64,000 nucleotides of DNA from Mageeibacillus sp. (GCA_022484595.1 JAKVLB010000006.1:62001-126000), one strand, 5' to 3'; counted from the first letter of the stretch, positions 24,866 through 33,554 are shown. Notes: generated by a model not told the origin, from the sequence alone. A program made the numbers and translations.

Positions 24866-24943
24866 TCACACACAAACCGCTTCGGCACTGTTGCTAAAGT
24901 AGTAATAATAGTTAAATGCGTAATAAAAAGCCGCAGTCTTCAT
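24866..24943 (-). CDS. Phe/Tyr-rich leader peptide of the aro operon
   Basis: A 25-residue reading frame with AGGAGA eight bases before its ATG. It begins MKTAAFYYAFN and carries Phe at 6, 10 and 16 and Tyr at 7, 8 and 12-15: nine aromatic residues in eleven positions (6-16). The stop is followed by an intrinsic terminator and then aroF. This is the classical form of a ribosome-mediated attenuator: stalling at Phe/Tyr codons when charged tRNA is scarce would free the transcript to form an antiterminator. Both translation signals and the terminator are visible; the switch itself is inferred. Confidence 0.9.
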   Translation of the reverse strand: MKTAAFYYAFNYYYYFSNSAEAVCV

Positions 24944-24972
24944 CAAATATCTCCTAGTGAAAAACTGCGGTT

Positions 24973-25002
24973 ATTAAAGCACAAAACGTCTTATGTTGTC
25001 AA
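24973..25002 (-). promoter_or_regulatory. Promoter of the aro operon
   Basis: TTGACA (25002-24997) and TTTAAT (24978-24973) are separated by 18 bp, close to the sigma-70/SigA consensus. Transcription would begin near 24966, about 20 nt before the leader peptide ATG. Confidence 0.8.
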
Positions 25003-25008
25003 GTGAAT

Positions 25009-25530
25009 TCAGGCAAAATCTTCAATTCCCGTCTTCTCATGAATCATCTCGTAAACGCCATCGGGCTCAATCTCAAGCGCAACCGCAAATTCATTGTTGA
25101 TTCTGTTCTTCGCATCAGCCAGAACTCTCTCATCCTGTGCATTGAGATGCTTTCCGTCCTTCGACAGCTCCGAAGCCTTCGTATTGATAAGGTTGATAAG
25201 TCCGAGAATTTCCTCGCACGCGCCGTTGGCAACAATATCGGAGAACATCTCCTTGCGCTCATTGCGGTCCTCTATCCACGCTCCGGTCTTAATAGGAAGT
25301 GCGTCAATCAGGGCAATAGCCTCCTTCTTTGACAATACAGGCTGGATTCTGCTCACCTGAGCCTTGTTCTCAAAAGGCACATAAACAACCGCAGCCTGCT
25401 TTACAAACAACGGCTTAAGCACATAATACTTCTGCGGCTGTTCGTGGAAGAAGCTGATGTCCTTAATATCGTCTATCTGACAGACTCCGTTGCCGCCATA
25501 AACGATGTTATCCCCGATTTTAAACTCCAT
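25009..25530 (-). CDS. CarD-family transcription regulator
   Basis: A 173-residue protein; the ATG at 25530 follows GAGGT. The N-terminal CarD/CdnL Tudor-like RNA-polymerase interaction domain is visible (FKIGDNIVYGGNGVCQIDDI, YYVLKPLF, VVYVPFENK), followed by a helical C-terminal part (KKEAIALIDALP, RNERKEMFSDIV). CarD-like proteins bind the RNA polymerase beta subunit and stabilise open complexes at selected promoters. Its stop lies only a few bases upstream of the aro promoter. The 222 bp between it and the RloB-like gene are AT-rich and hold no other gene. Confidence 0.9.
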   Translation of the reverse strand: MEFKIGDNIVYGGNGVCQIDDIKDISFFHEQPQKYYVLKPLFVKQAAVVYVPFENKAQVSRIQPVLSKKEAIALIDALPIKTGAWIEDRNERKEMFSDIVANGACEEILGLINLINTKASELSKDGKHLNAQDERVLADAKNRINNEFAVALEIEPDGVYEMIHEKTGIEDFA

Positions 25531-25752
25531 AGCATACCTCACTGAAAAAAAATATCAATAATTTCTTAAAAAAGTATTTGAAAATTATAATAAATGGTAT
25601 AAAATTACTGGTTATATTTTAACACGCATAAGCTACGTTGTATCGTTGGCAAATTCGACAAAATTTATTTTTTCCTTTGATTTTTTGTGGTAAAAGCGTT
25701 GTCGGATCTCATGTCAGATCTTACTTTGGTATAAAATCCGGTAATAGGAAAC

Positions 25753-26400
25753 TTAATTGGCGCGCGAAACGTTCTTTCTGATCTTACTCACAAGATCATG
25801 AACTGTTGTACACGGACACATTTCTGACGGCTTGATTTTCCCGGCATCAATCTGCTGGTTTCGCTTTGACTCAGCAACTTCAATAGCCCTGTCTTCGTCC
25901 CCTGTCTCTTTAATCCTTCTGTAGATAGCCTTATCTGCCTTATCGTATTTCTGACCGGTCTTATTCTCATAAAGCTGCGAAAACTTACTGCAGCAATTCC
26001 AAGATTCCGGAATTACCGGCATTTTTCCATAATAGGCAAACATCCAGATCTCAAAACATGGATTTGACCAGCCCACATTAATCTGATTCTTATGTGCTTG
26101 ACTGATGATCTGATCAAAATCTTTTACCTGATCCCTGTCAAGTACAATCCAAGGCTCCCTATACTGAGCATCATATGCCGTATATTTGACACATTTTCCA
26201 ATCAAATCAACCGTCTTTGTTTCAATCACCTTCACGACGAGTCTATCCTGAATTTCTGCCGGCAGATTCTCATGAAGCCCATTGAAATAGCAACGTTCGG
26301 TTCCTTCCGTATCAGTCACAATAAGATAATATCCAAGATCAGGAATCCTTCGCCGTTGCTGTCTTGGTTTTCGTTCTCCCGTTCTGTCTTTTCTTGCCAT
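25753..26400 (-). CDS. RloB-like protein of a two-gene defence module
   Basis: A 215-residue protein resembling the RloB family (also lactococcal AbiLii). After a basic start (RKPRQQRRR) come an acidic TEGTERCYFNGL motif, WIVLDRDQVKDFD and NPCFEIWMFAYY, the pattern of a TOPRIM-like metal-dependent fold. RloB proteins are partners of RloA ATPases in abortive-infection-type phage defence. Starts three bases after the stop of the ATPase gene. Base composition is more AT-rich than flanking housekeeping genes, a sign of transfer. Confidence 0.82.
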   Translation of the reverse strand: MARKDRTGERKPRQQRRRIPDLGYYLIVTDTEGTERCYFNGLHENLPAEIQDRLVVKVIETKTVDLIGKCVKYTAYDAQYREPWIVLDRDQVKDFDQIISQAHKNQINVGWSNPCFEIWMFAYYGKMPVIPESWNCCSKFSQLYENKTGQKYDKADKAIYRRIKETGDEDRAIEVAESKRNQQIDAGKIKPSEMCPCTTVHDLVSKIRKNVSRAN

Positions 26401-26403
26401 GAA

Positions 26404-27666
26404 TCATTTCTCCCCCAGAATATCAATTATCTTGAGAGTCGGAATAGCTCCATACTTGCCAAGAAGATAATTCTTCTCATAGCTTTCATCCTTACGGATT
26501 CTGACACCATCTTCATCAACAAAGTCTGCCAGAGAATATAAGTTTGAAATACCATTATTATCTTTCTCCGTAAACCAAATTTCATCTCTACGAAGCAGCT
26601 GATTAGAAAGCTGCCATGTATCATGCGTTGTAAAAAACAACTGAGCATGATTTACATTGATTTCCGGATTCAGGAATATCAAAATAAAATTTCTTACCAA
26701 AAGAGGATGTAACCTGGCATTCAATTCATCAATAAAGTATACGCTACCCTTCTGAAGGACTTCCTGAAGTTCCTGGTAAAGAGCAAACATCTTCAATGTA
26801 CCGGCAGACTCCATTCCTAAAGGAATTTCAACCTCCTCATTTGATCCGATCTTATTATGCAAAGCATTAATCTTATATGTAACCCCCTTAGACTCACCCT
26901 CCGGAGGAACTTCTTCAACATGAAATCCCTTAATGTTTTCATCAAATGAGCCAAAGTACTTAACAACCTTTTCCTGAATTGCCTTATCCTCTACAAATCC
27001 AGCCGGAAGCATTCTCGATAAAAACAAATTGGAAATAGCATCGCCAAAATCCGCAAATTCATTTGCCACAAACCAATCTCTTACCAGCTTGCACTTTTCC
27101 ACCTTGAGCTTTGCTCCAAGAGAAACAATCAAGACTTCCTTATCCAGGGCTATCTCCAGATTTTCTCCTGCCTTCTTCGGAAGTCCCGGCATATCCAGCT
27201 CATTATTCCCTGCTGAACGATAGAATATCGGCTTATACTTTCTCGCAGTCCTGGCCTTATAATTCATCCATTCTTCCGTAACTCCTTCTTTTCCAAGGCA
27301 AAAACCATAATTATATGACTTTTCAGATGCATCTCCGGGAACTGTAAAATACACCTCAAAGCTTGATTCGGCATTTTCAGATACATCATCAAACATAAAT
27401 GGTGTCGGCCTATGCTCAACATACTTTTCAGGATCATCACCAAAATGCAACGAATCAACCACATACTGCGCCATATACTCAAATGCGTTATATACATTTG
27501 ATTTTCCACTCGCATTTGCGCCATATATGGCTGCAACAGGAAGTATGCGCTCACCTCCCACACTAATAACCCTGTCATTAAACTCTGACATCTTAGCTGC
27601 AGACAAATCCAGCGTTGCATCATCTCTAAATGACTTAAAGTTCTTAAAATTGAATTGAATCAGCAT
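26404..27666 (-). CDS. RloA-like AAA/ABC-type ATPase (COG1106) of a defence module
   Basis: A 420-residue SMC/ABC-like ATPase of the RloA/AbiLi class. N-terminus FNFKNFKSFRDD, Walker A YGANASGKSNV (about 49-58), ABC signature-like PLGMESAGTLKMFAL, Walker B SVYFIDELNARLHP, and a switch His in FFTTHDTWQLS. These proteins control a toxic effector in phage defence; here the downstream RloB-like protein is the expected effector. GGAAGGATG lies before the ATG. The two genes form a compact pair between carD and nrdD. Confidence 0.85.
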   Translation of the reverse strand: MLIQFNFKNFKSFRDDATLDLSAAKMSEFNDRVISVGGERILPVAAIYGANASGKSNVYNAFEYMAQYVVDSLHFGDDPEKYVEHRPTPFMFDDVSENAESSFEVYFTVPGDASEKSYNYGFCLGKEGVTEEWMNYKARTARKYKPIFYRSAGNNELDMPGLPKKAGENLEIALDKEVLIVSLGAKLKVEKCKLVRDWFVANEFADFGDAISNLFLSRMLPAGFVEDKAIQEKVVKYFGSFDENIKGFHVEEVPPEGESKGVTYKINALHNKIGSNEEVEIPLGMESAGTLKMFALYQELQEVLQKGSVYFIDELNARLHPLLVRNFILIFLNPEINVNHAQLFFTTHDTWQLSNQLLRRDEIWFTEKDNNGISNLYSLADFVDEDGVRIRKDESYEKNYLLGKYGAIPTLKIIDILGEK

Positions 27667-27991
27667 AGCTCATCCTTCCTTTCTGAAGATAAGTATACTC
27701 CCTAAATTCCGATTTTTTCAACGTCAAACTACAAATTTTGCTCATTTAGATGTATTTCTTGAGCCGCTATCCCGAATTTTTTGACAAATTCCGTGCGGCT
27801 ATTCCATCGACAACGTAACTTTTCATAATCTGGTATAAAAGGCATAAATCGATTTCCAAATTCTGAAAGTCTTGATTCTTCTTGGTTTTCAGAGGCCTAT
27901 ATAGCGACATTGCCGCGGCAGATTGTATTATCTGCCAAATTACTGCGTCAGCATGCAATGCTGAATTCATTTCTATCCTCAATATCCAGAC
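27667..27991. other. AT-rich gap between nrdD terminator and the defence pair
   Basis: About 325 bp without a convincing gene. A minus-strand frame of 81 codons (27767-28012) overlaps the nrdD terminator and has no recognisable domain, so it is not called. The region should contain the promoter of the RloA-like gene. It could be remnant DNA at the edge of the acquired defence pair; nothing further is visible. Confidence 0.4.
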
Positions 27992-28022
27992 AAAAAAACT
28001 TCGCCGGAACATACCGGCGAAG
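27992..28022 (-). terminator. Terminator of the nrdGD operon
   Basis: On the minus strand CTTCGCCGG pairs with CCGGCGAAG (28022-28014 with 28007-27999) around a 6-nt loop and is followed by a run of T's. It stands about 40 nt after the nrdD stop. Confidence 0.9.
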
Positions 28023-28063
28023 CTTTGCTGTGAATTTAATAAATGTCCTTATTATGCTTTTAA

Positions 28064-30463
28064 TTATGCTTTAATTTCGTTTACGAACTTACGGATAGGC
28101 GCCATATCGGTATACATGCCTTCACCGTCATTTACAATCAGCGTCGGTACATTTACAATATCGAACTTTCTGGCAAATTCCGGATCGTCATCAGCATATA
28201 CCAGATCATATTCAATTGAACGTTCATCAAGCATTGCCTTTACCATCTTGCACTTCGGGCAGGTATGGGTTGTAACAAGAGTAAGCTTTCCGGACAGATC
28301 AGGCGCCTCTTGCTTCCGGTCCGATGTCTCAGACGTGCTGCCCTTGGCATATTCGCCGAGCGTAACCGTAGAAGTCCTGGGTCTCATCGTTGACATCTCG
28401 ATGTCATAGGTTTTTCTGTCCTTGAACTCCTGAGTCTTTCCGTCGTTCCAGTTCTGAATCGGTCTGTAATATCCCGTTATTCTGCTGTATGTCTCAGTCG
28501 GTTTTCCGCAGACCGGGCATATCTTCTGTTCGCCTGCGAGATATCCGTGTGCGGCGCAGATAGAGTAGGTCGGTGACATGGTATAGTACGGCAGTCTGTA
28601 ATTCTCGGCAATCTTTCTTACAAGTGACGCCGCAGCCTTCCAGTCCGGAAGTCTCTCGCCTAAGAACGCGTGGAACACGGTTCCCGAAGTATACAGAGTC
28701 TGAAGGTCATCCTGAACATCAAGCGCGTCGAAAATATCCGAAGTAAAGCCGACGGGAAGATGTGAGCTGTTGGTGTAATAATATACTCCGCTCGCATCGT
28801 TCGCCGTGATGATATCGTGGAATTTCTCCTTGTCGTGTCTTGCAAGCCTGTATGACGTTGACTCGGCAGGTGTAGCCTCAAGGTTATAGAGGTCTCCGTA
28901 TTTTTCCTGGTAATCTGAGAGCTTGCCTCTCATGTGGTTCAATACGTCCTTGGTAAATTCCTGTGCTTCCTTGTCCGTCAGATCTTTTCTTATCCACTTC
29001 GCGTTGAGGCATGCTTCATTCATTCCCACAAGACCTATCGTAGAGAAATGATTGTTGAATGTGCCGAGGTAATGCTTTGTATAAGGATACAGACCTTCAT
29101 CAAGCAGCTTGGTTATGGTGTTTCTCTTTACCTTGAGCGATCTTGCGGAAATATCCATCAGATAGTCGAGTCTCTTGTAGAAATCAGCCTCATCGCCGGA
29201 AAGATATGCAATTCTCGGAATGTTGATTGTAACCACGCCGACTGAGCCGGTTGACTCGCCGCTTCCGAAGAAGCCGCCGCTCTTCTTGCGAAGCTCACGC
29301 AAATCAAGTCTTAATCTGCAGCACATCGAGCGGACATCGGAAGGCTCCATATCGGAGTTTATGTAGTTGGAGAAATACGGGATTCCGTATTTTGCCGTCA
29401 TCTCGAAAAGAAGTTTGTTGTTCTCCGTCTCCGACCAGTCGAAATTCTTTGTTATTGAATATGTAGGAATCGGGTACTGGAATCCGCGCCCGTTGGCATC
29501 GCCCTCGATCATAATCTCTATGAAAGCCTTGTTTACCATATCCATCTCGGCCTTGCAGTCCTTATACTTGAAGTCCGCTTCGGTTCCTCCGATGATGCAG
29601 TTCTGCTCGGCAAGATCCTGCGGGACAGTCCAGTCAAGTGTAATGTTGGTAAAGGGGCTCTGTGTTCCCCATCTTGACGGTGTGTTTACGCCGTATATAA
29701 ATGACTGGATATCCTGCTTTACCTGCTTGTAATTAAGATTGTCGATTTTTACAAACGGTGCGAGATATGTATCGAACGATGAGAACGCCTGAGCGCCTGC
29801 CCACTCGTTCTGCATTATTCCGAGGAAGTTGACCATCTGATTGCAAAGCGTAGACAGATGCTTTGCAGGAGCAGAAGTAATCTTGCCGGGAATGCCGCCA
29901 AGGCCTTCCTGAATAAGCTGCTTGAGTGACCATCCTGCGCAGTATCCCGTGAGCATTGACAGGTCGTGGATGTGAATCTCAGCGTTTCTGTGAGCTTCCG
30001 CTATCTCTTTGTCGTAAATCTCAGACAGCCAGTAATTTGCCGTAATCGCACCGGAGTTGCTTAGGATAAGTCCTCCGACAGAATAAGTTACCGTCGAATT
30101 CTCCTTGACTCTCCAGTCTTCTACCTTTACATAGCTGTCTACAAGACTCTTATAGTTAAGGAGCGCGGAATTCATGTTGCGGATCTTCTCACGCTGGTTG
30201 CGATAGAGAATGTATGACTTGGCTACGTCCTCATAGCCCATTCTCTGAAGCGTCACCTCGACGCTGTCCTGAATGGCCTCGACATCAACCTTGCCGTCAG
30301 TCGCGTTCTGCTCGCAGCCGGACACCGCGTTGAGAGCAAGCATATCGATAATCTGCTTGTTGTACTCTCTCTTCTGCGCAATAAACGCCTTCTCAATAGC
30401 TCCTGAGATTTTGCTCAGGTCAAACTCAACTTCCTTGCCGTCCCTCTTGATAATCTTGTACAT
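28064..30463 (-). CDS. nrdD: Anaerobic ribonucleoside-triphosphate reductase NrdD with C-terminal glutaredoxin-like domain
   Basis: A 799-residue class III ribonucleotide reductase, reducing ribonucleotides to deoxyribonucleotides by a glycyl radical. Residues 1-90 form an ATP-cone (YKIIKRDGKEVEFDLSKI). The catalytic barrel has GYCAGWSLKQL, FFGSGESTGSVGVVTIN and NSSHLPV. The zinc/radical region shows CAAHGY, CPVCG and RITGYYR, with the radical Gly at about 664. Residues about 726-799 form a glutaredoxin/thioredoxin-like domain with a CPKC redox motif (735-738) and NVPTLIV cis-Pro. This extra domain may reduce the active-site disulfide directly. Preceded by nrdG with a 12-nt gap. AAAGGAG precedes the ATG. 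Confidence 0.96.
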   Translation of the reverse strand: MYKIIKRDGKEVEFDLSKISGAIEKAFIAQKREYNKQIIDMLALNAVSGCEQNATDGKVDVEAIQDSVEVTLQRMGYEDVAKSYILYRNQREKIRNMNSALLNYKSLVDSYVKVEDWRVKENSTVTYSVGGLILSNSGAITANYWLSEIYDKEIAEAHRNAEIHIHDLSMLTGYCAGWSLKQLIQEGLGGIPGKITSAPAKHLSTLCNQMVNFLGIMQNEWAGAQAFSSFDTYLAPFVKIDNLNYKQVKQDIQSFIYGVNTPSRWGTQSPFTNITLDWTVPQDLAEQNCIIGGTEADFKYKDCKAEMDMVNKAFIEIMIEGDANGRGFQYPIPTYSITKNFDWSETENNKLLFEMTAKYGIPYFSNYINSDMEPSDVRSMCCRLRLDLRELRKKSGGFFGSGESTGSVGVVTINIPRIAYLSGDEADFYKRLDYLMDISARSLKVKRNTITKLLDEGLYPYTKHYLGTFNNHFSTIGLVGMNEACLNAKWIRKDLTDKEAQEFTKDVLNHMRGKLSDYQEKYGDLYNLEATPAESTSYRLARHDKEKFHDIITANDASGVYYYTNSSHLPVGFTSDIFDALDVQDDLQTLYTSGTVFHAFLGERLPDWKAAASLVRKIAENYRLPYYTMSPTYSICAAHGYLAGEQKICPVCGKPTETYSRITGYYRPIQNWNDGKTQEFKDRKTYDIEMSTMRPRTSTVTLGEYAKGSTSETSDRKQEAPDLSGKLTLVTTHTCPKCKMVKAMLDERSIEYDLVYADDDPEFARKFDIVNVPTLIVNDGEGMYTDMAPIRKFVNEIKA

Positions 30464-30475
30464 GCAGTTGCTCCT

Positions 30476-31174
30476 TTATTCTTCTCCGCGGATCTTAGCC
30501 TGCGGAATAATAACCCTTGTGTTTTCCAATGCCTTTGCCAGTTCATCTTCGCCAAGTTCAGTCAGTCCCCCGCCCGATACCAGATCTCCGGAATCCACAA
30601 AATTCTGGAGGTAATACCTTGGAGCAAACGGGATCAGTCTCGCAATCTCTTCGAAATCCGATGCCCGATGAAGCGGTGACACCACTGTAGTGCGGAATTC
30701 ATAGTCGACGCCGCTCTCCTTTATGATGCCGATGCTCTCAATGACTCTCGCCACATCGAAATCCGCTATTCCGACCGTCATGCCGTATCGTTCCGGTATG
30801 TTCTTAAGGTCCATTGCGACATAATCGATGTTTCCTGACTCAAGGAGTCGCCTGAGAACGTCCGGGAAGCTTCCGTTGGTATCAAGTTTGACCTTAAACC
30901 CCATACCCTTTATCTTCGCCACGAAGTTCTCTATATCAGGCTGCAGAGTAGGTTCTCCGCCGGATACGCAAACTCCGTCAAGTATTCCGCGGCGTTTGCG
31001 CAGAAAGGCGAAAAACTCTTCTTCATCAAGTCCTCCCTGCGCGTCCGTGTGACTCACCAGAGCGGCGTTATGGCAGAACGGACATCTCATGTTGCAGCCG
31101 ACTGTAAATACGGTGCAGGCTACAAGCCCGGGGTAATCGAGAAGCGTAAGTTTCTGTATTCCCCCAAGTACCAT
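30476..31174 (-). CDS. nrdG: Anaerobic ribonucleotide reductase activating enzyme NrdG
   Basis: A 232-residue radical SAM protein. GCNMRCPFCHN gives the iron-sulfur Cys at 27, 31 and 34. CVSGGEPTLQ binds S-adenosylmethionine. It generates the glycyl radical on NrdD. Longer than the E. coli enzyme, and resembling the clostridial NrdG2-type with LLDYPGLVACTVF at the start. First gene of the nrdG-nrdD operon, with NrdR-like boxes at its promoter. AAGGAG precedes the ATG. Confidence 0.95.
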   Translation of the reverse strand: MVLGGIQKLTLLDYPGLVACTVFTVGCNMRCPFCHNAALVSHTDAQGGLDEEEFFAFLRKRRGILDGVCVSGGEPTLQPDIENFVAKIKGMGFKVKLDTNGSFPDVLRRLLESGNIDYVAMDLKNIPERYGMTVGIADFDVARVIESIGIIKESGVDYEFRTTVVSPLHRASDFEEIARLIPFAPRYYLQNFVDSGDLVSGGGLTELGEDELAKALENTRVIIPQAKIRGEE

Positions 31175-31238
31175 GATCTGTCTCCTTCGAATTGATTTGC
31201 AAGGTGCATTTGCTTCGGCTCTTGCCTGTTGCTCTTAA

Positions 31239-31290
31239 AGAATAACCATATGTTGTGGTTAAGTCAAGGGGTAGGCACAATATGTAGTGT
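31239..31290 (-). promoter_or_regulatory. nrdGD promoter with two NrdR-box-like sites
   Basis: On the minus strand TTGACT (31267-31262) and TATTCT (31244-31239) are 17 bp apart. A box GCACAATATGTAGTGT (31275-31290) and a weaker TAACCATATGTTGTGG (31243-31258) resemble the NrdR consensus (ACACWATATAT-type). They are 32 bp apart start to start, three helical turns as in known NrdR operators, and bracket the -35. This predicts repression by NrdR when dNTP levels are high. Confidence 0.78.
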
Positions 31291-31294
31291 TTTG

Positions 31295-31310
31295 TATTAC
31301 AGGCGTAATA
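31295..31310. promoter_or_regulatory. Dyad TATTAC-N4-GTAATA next to the upstream NrdR box
   Basis: A perfect inverted repeat with a 4-bp spacer, starting 5 bp from the upstream NrdR-like box. The spacing is like that of CRP/FNR-family half-sites, though the sequence does not match the FNR consensus. It may be a second operator of the nrd promoter. The 150 bp beyond it, up to the membrane protein gene end, show no gene. Confidence 0.4.
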
Positions 31311-31463
31311 TGACCGTAATTAACTGCTTTTCGCGCGGAAATCTTCGCAGTGTTCGGAAAAAGGCACTTAAAGTATGTTTTTGACCTCAAAAGGTTCGGA
31401 CAGATTTTTCAGCTTTGTAACACAAGTGTCAACTCAATAATAAAGAATTATCCCGCGGCGCAA

Positions 31464-33554
31464 TCATCCGGCAGAAACAATCTTCCATGTCTGCTCAGGA
31501 TGAGAAGCGATGTATTCTCCGTAATACTCCGTGCTGAAGTTGCCGAGATAGTCCGTAAACTCCGACAGACCGAACATGTGGCCTTCCGGCTCATAGCAGA
31601 GAGCTTTGCCGTCGCCTGTCACTATGCTGTATGTATCATCGCTGTTCTTCAGAATGACAAAAGACTGATCTTCTGAATAGCTGAAGTCTGTTATCCCGAT
31701 TCCGTCTTCTTCGCTGTCTGACTCCGTAAGATAGAGGCCGCTGTCCATAATCTCGATTCTGGATCTCGAACACCTGCCGGTTATACTCACCGTGACTCCT
31801 TCGCCTTGATAAGCTTCGTCGGCAGGTTTGATGATATATGTCCCGTCACTGATAACATTCCGTAAATCACTGCAGTTGTCGGCAAGATACTGTTTATAAA
31901 GACTTCTGTTCTGCGCCAGCATGGTTCGCATGGTTCCGAGTCCCGCGCACGCAAGAAGAAAGACCGCACCCGCACCGAGGCAATAAAACACGGCCGCGCC
32001 GGAAACCCTGGTGTTGCCGGCTTTGAGGTGTTTCAGATCAATACCGGCGATGCTTTTTGACATCCGGAGCAGCCCCGTGAGTGCCACAGGCAAAAGCAGG
32101 ATAACATACGGTGTGGCATAGGTGCTTCCGGCTTCCCAGATAAGGTGAAAGGTATAACCACCGACGAAAATCAGCATCGGCAGAACCGCGTCGCGAAGAA
32201 GCTTCTCTTTTCGCGATGCTATTACAAATGCCGCTGTGCCCAGATATACAAGTGACAGAAAAACGTCTTCTGCGGATGTAATAGCAGCGATTCCGCGCGG
32301 ACTGAGCGTATACCAGACCCACTCCGGGATATTGTCGGACTCGTAGAGCAGCGATGCCACCGGTTCAAAGGCATTGAACAGAGGGTTTGTCCATTCGATT
32401 GCGACCTTTCGCGTATAAAAATTCAAGGCGTACGTGGGAGACTGGGTAAATTCGTTTATCCGCTCCCTGATATCTCCTGACGCGAGGGCTGCTTCCCTGT
32501 CAGCATCAAAGTCGCAGAGAACATAGTTATCGCTGTTGTAGCCGTTGTAAGTGCCGGACGATTCCTGCATTCCCATTGCAATCCAGGACAGCTTCGCCGC
32601 TCCGCCGGAAATGTCACAGCCTGTTACCGATCGGGCAATAATCTTCATCCCGGAAGACATCACAAGAAATGAGACAACCATTACGGCTATCGGGATCAAA
32701 GTGGCCGCCCGTCCGGTCCGAAGCGCTTCAAAAGCGAGATAGATGACGAACGCAATAATGAAAATAATGTAGTTGTTCTTTATAACCGTGGCAAGAGCAA
32801 TAAGAAGCGCGGCAATTACAGCCGATTTGCGCGAGTGCGTTGAGGAATAATCCATAATAAATCTTAGTGATCTTACTGCGAGAAAAAGTCCCGGAACCGT
32901 TCCGTACACCAGCACAGAAAGACCTGTCACCGGGAGGAAAAATATACCTGCCGCGAGGACTGCAAGCCCAAGCTTGCGTGAGCCGGTCATTTTCACTGTG
33001 ATTTTGGACAGGTCGTAATAAACGAGTGCTATAAAGACACTGTTAAGAAGCATCAGCGCAAGGTAGTTATAAACACCGCAGAATTTGCTGAAAACGTAGA
33101 AAATCATCGTCGTTCCGATGTTGTTCGGATAGATTGAGAAATAGTCTTTCGCGCCGAATTTGGTAAAATCGTTCCACGACATTCCGTAGACCGCCTGCAT
33201 TATCTCAAGACTGTCGAAATGCTGTCCGCAGCTGTATATCGCCACAGACCACAGCGCGCCTATGGCAAATATTAAGTATATGAGAATCCGGCTTACCCTG
33301 TCATATTTTTCCGGCGAAGTCAGTCTGTCGGCAAAGGCTCTTACTCGGGAAGATCTTACAGCAAAGACAATAGCCGCGATTACTGCAGCTGTCGCGGCTA
33401 TATTGCCTGCCACGAAGTCGAGCACAAAGTTGCTCTGTGAAGGAAGCACACCGGTCAGTGCTACGGTAATCACGGTGTTGAGAATAAACAGATAGCAGCA
33501 GATTAAAAAAACCAGGGCCGCAATCGCGCCCTTGTATATCTTATATGCTTTCAT
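31464..33554 (-). CDS. Large polytopic membrane protein, possible GT-C-type glycosyltransferase
   Basis: About 696 residues with roughly a dozen membrane helices in the first 540 residues and a soluble extracellular C-terminal domain (about 545-696). An acidic loop after the third helix region (SCGQHFDSLEIMQAVYGMSW) recalls the catalytic Asp/Glu loop of GT-C lipid-linked sugar transferases, and IYPNNIGTTMIFYVFSKF resembles PMT-2 family segments. The C-terminal part is beta-rich. The start at 33554 (MKAYK) is chosen over 33575 because of GGGA upstream; evidence is weak. The sugar and acceptor are unknown. It stands alone between nrdG and the GH16 gene. Confidence 0.65.
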   Translation of the reverse strand: MKAYKIYKGAIAALVFLICCYLFILNTVITVALTGVLPSQSNFVLDFVAGNIAATAAVIAAIVFAVRSSRVRAFADRLTSPEKYDRVSRILIYLIFAIGALWSVAIYSCGQHFDSLEIMQAVYGMSWNDFTKFGAKDYFSIYPNNIGTTMIFYVFSKFCGVYNYLALMLLNSVFIALVYYDLSKITVKMTGSRKLGLAVLAAGIFFLPVTGLSVLVYGTVPGLFLAVRSLRFIMDYSSTHSRKSAVIAALLIALATVIKNNYIIFIIAFVIYLAFEALRTGRAATLIPIAVMVVSFLVMSSGMKIIARSVTGCDISGGAAKLSWIAMGMQESSGTYNGYNSDNYVLCDFDADREAALASGDIRERINEFTQSPTYALNFYTRKVAIEWTNPLFNAFEPVASLLYESDNIPEWVWYTLSPRGIAAITSAEDVFLSLVYLGTAAFVIASRKEKLLRDAVLPMLIFVGGYTFHLIWEAGSTYATPYVILLLPVALTGLLRMSKSIAGIDLKHLKAGNTRVSGAAVFYCLGAGAVFLLACAGLGTMRTMLAQNRSLYKQYLADNCSDLRNVISDGTYIIKPADEAYQGEGVTVSITGRCSRSRIEIMDSGLYLTESDSEEDGIGITDFSYSEDQSFVILKNSDDTYSIVTGDGKALCYEPEGHMFGLSEFTDYLGNFSTEYYGEYIASHPEQTWKIVSAG

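Noticed and set aside
24931-24970. Inverted repeat CCGCAGT/ACTGCGG around the leader-peptide start, with a T-run after it
   Set aside because: The predicted transcription start (about 24966) falls inside the upstream arm, so the full stem would probably not be in the RNA. Not called as a terminator.
27767-28012. Minus-strand frame of 81 codons after nrdD
   Set aside because: It overlaps the nrdD terminator, has no clear domain and no good ribosome site; probably chance or old remnant.
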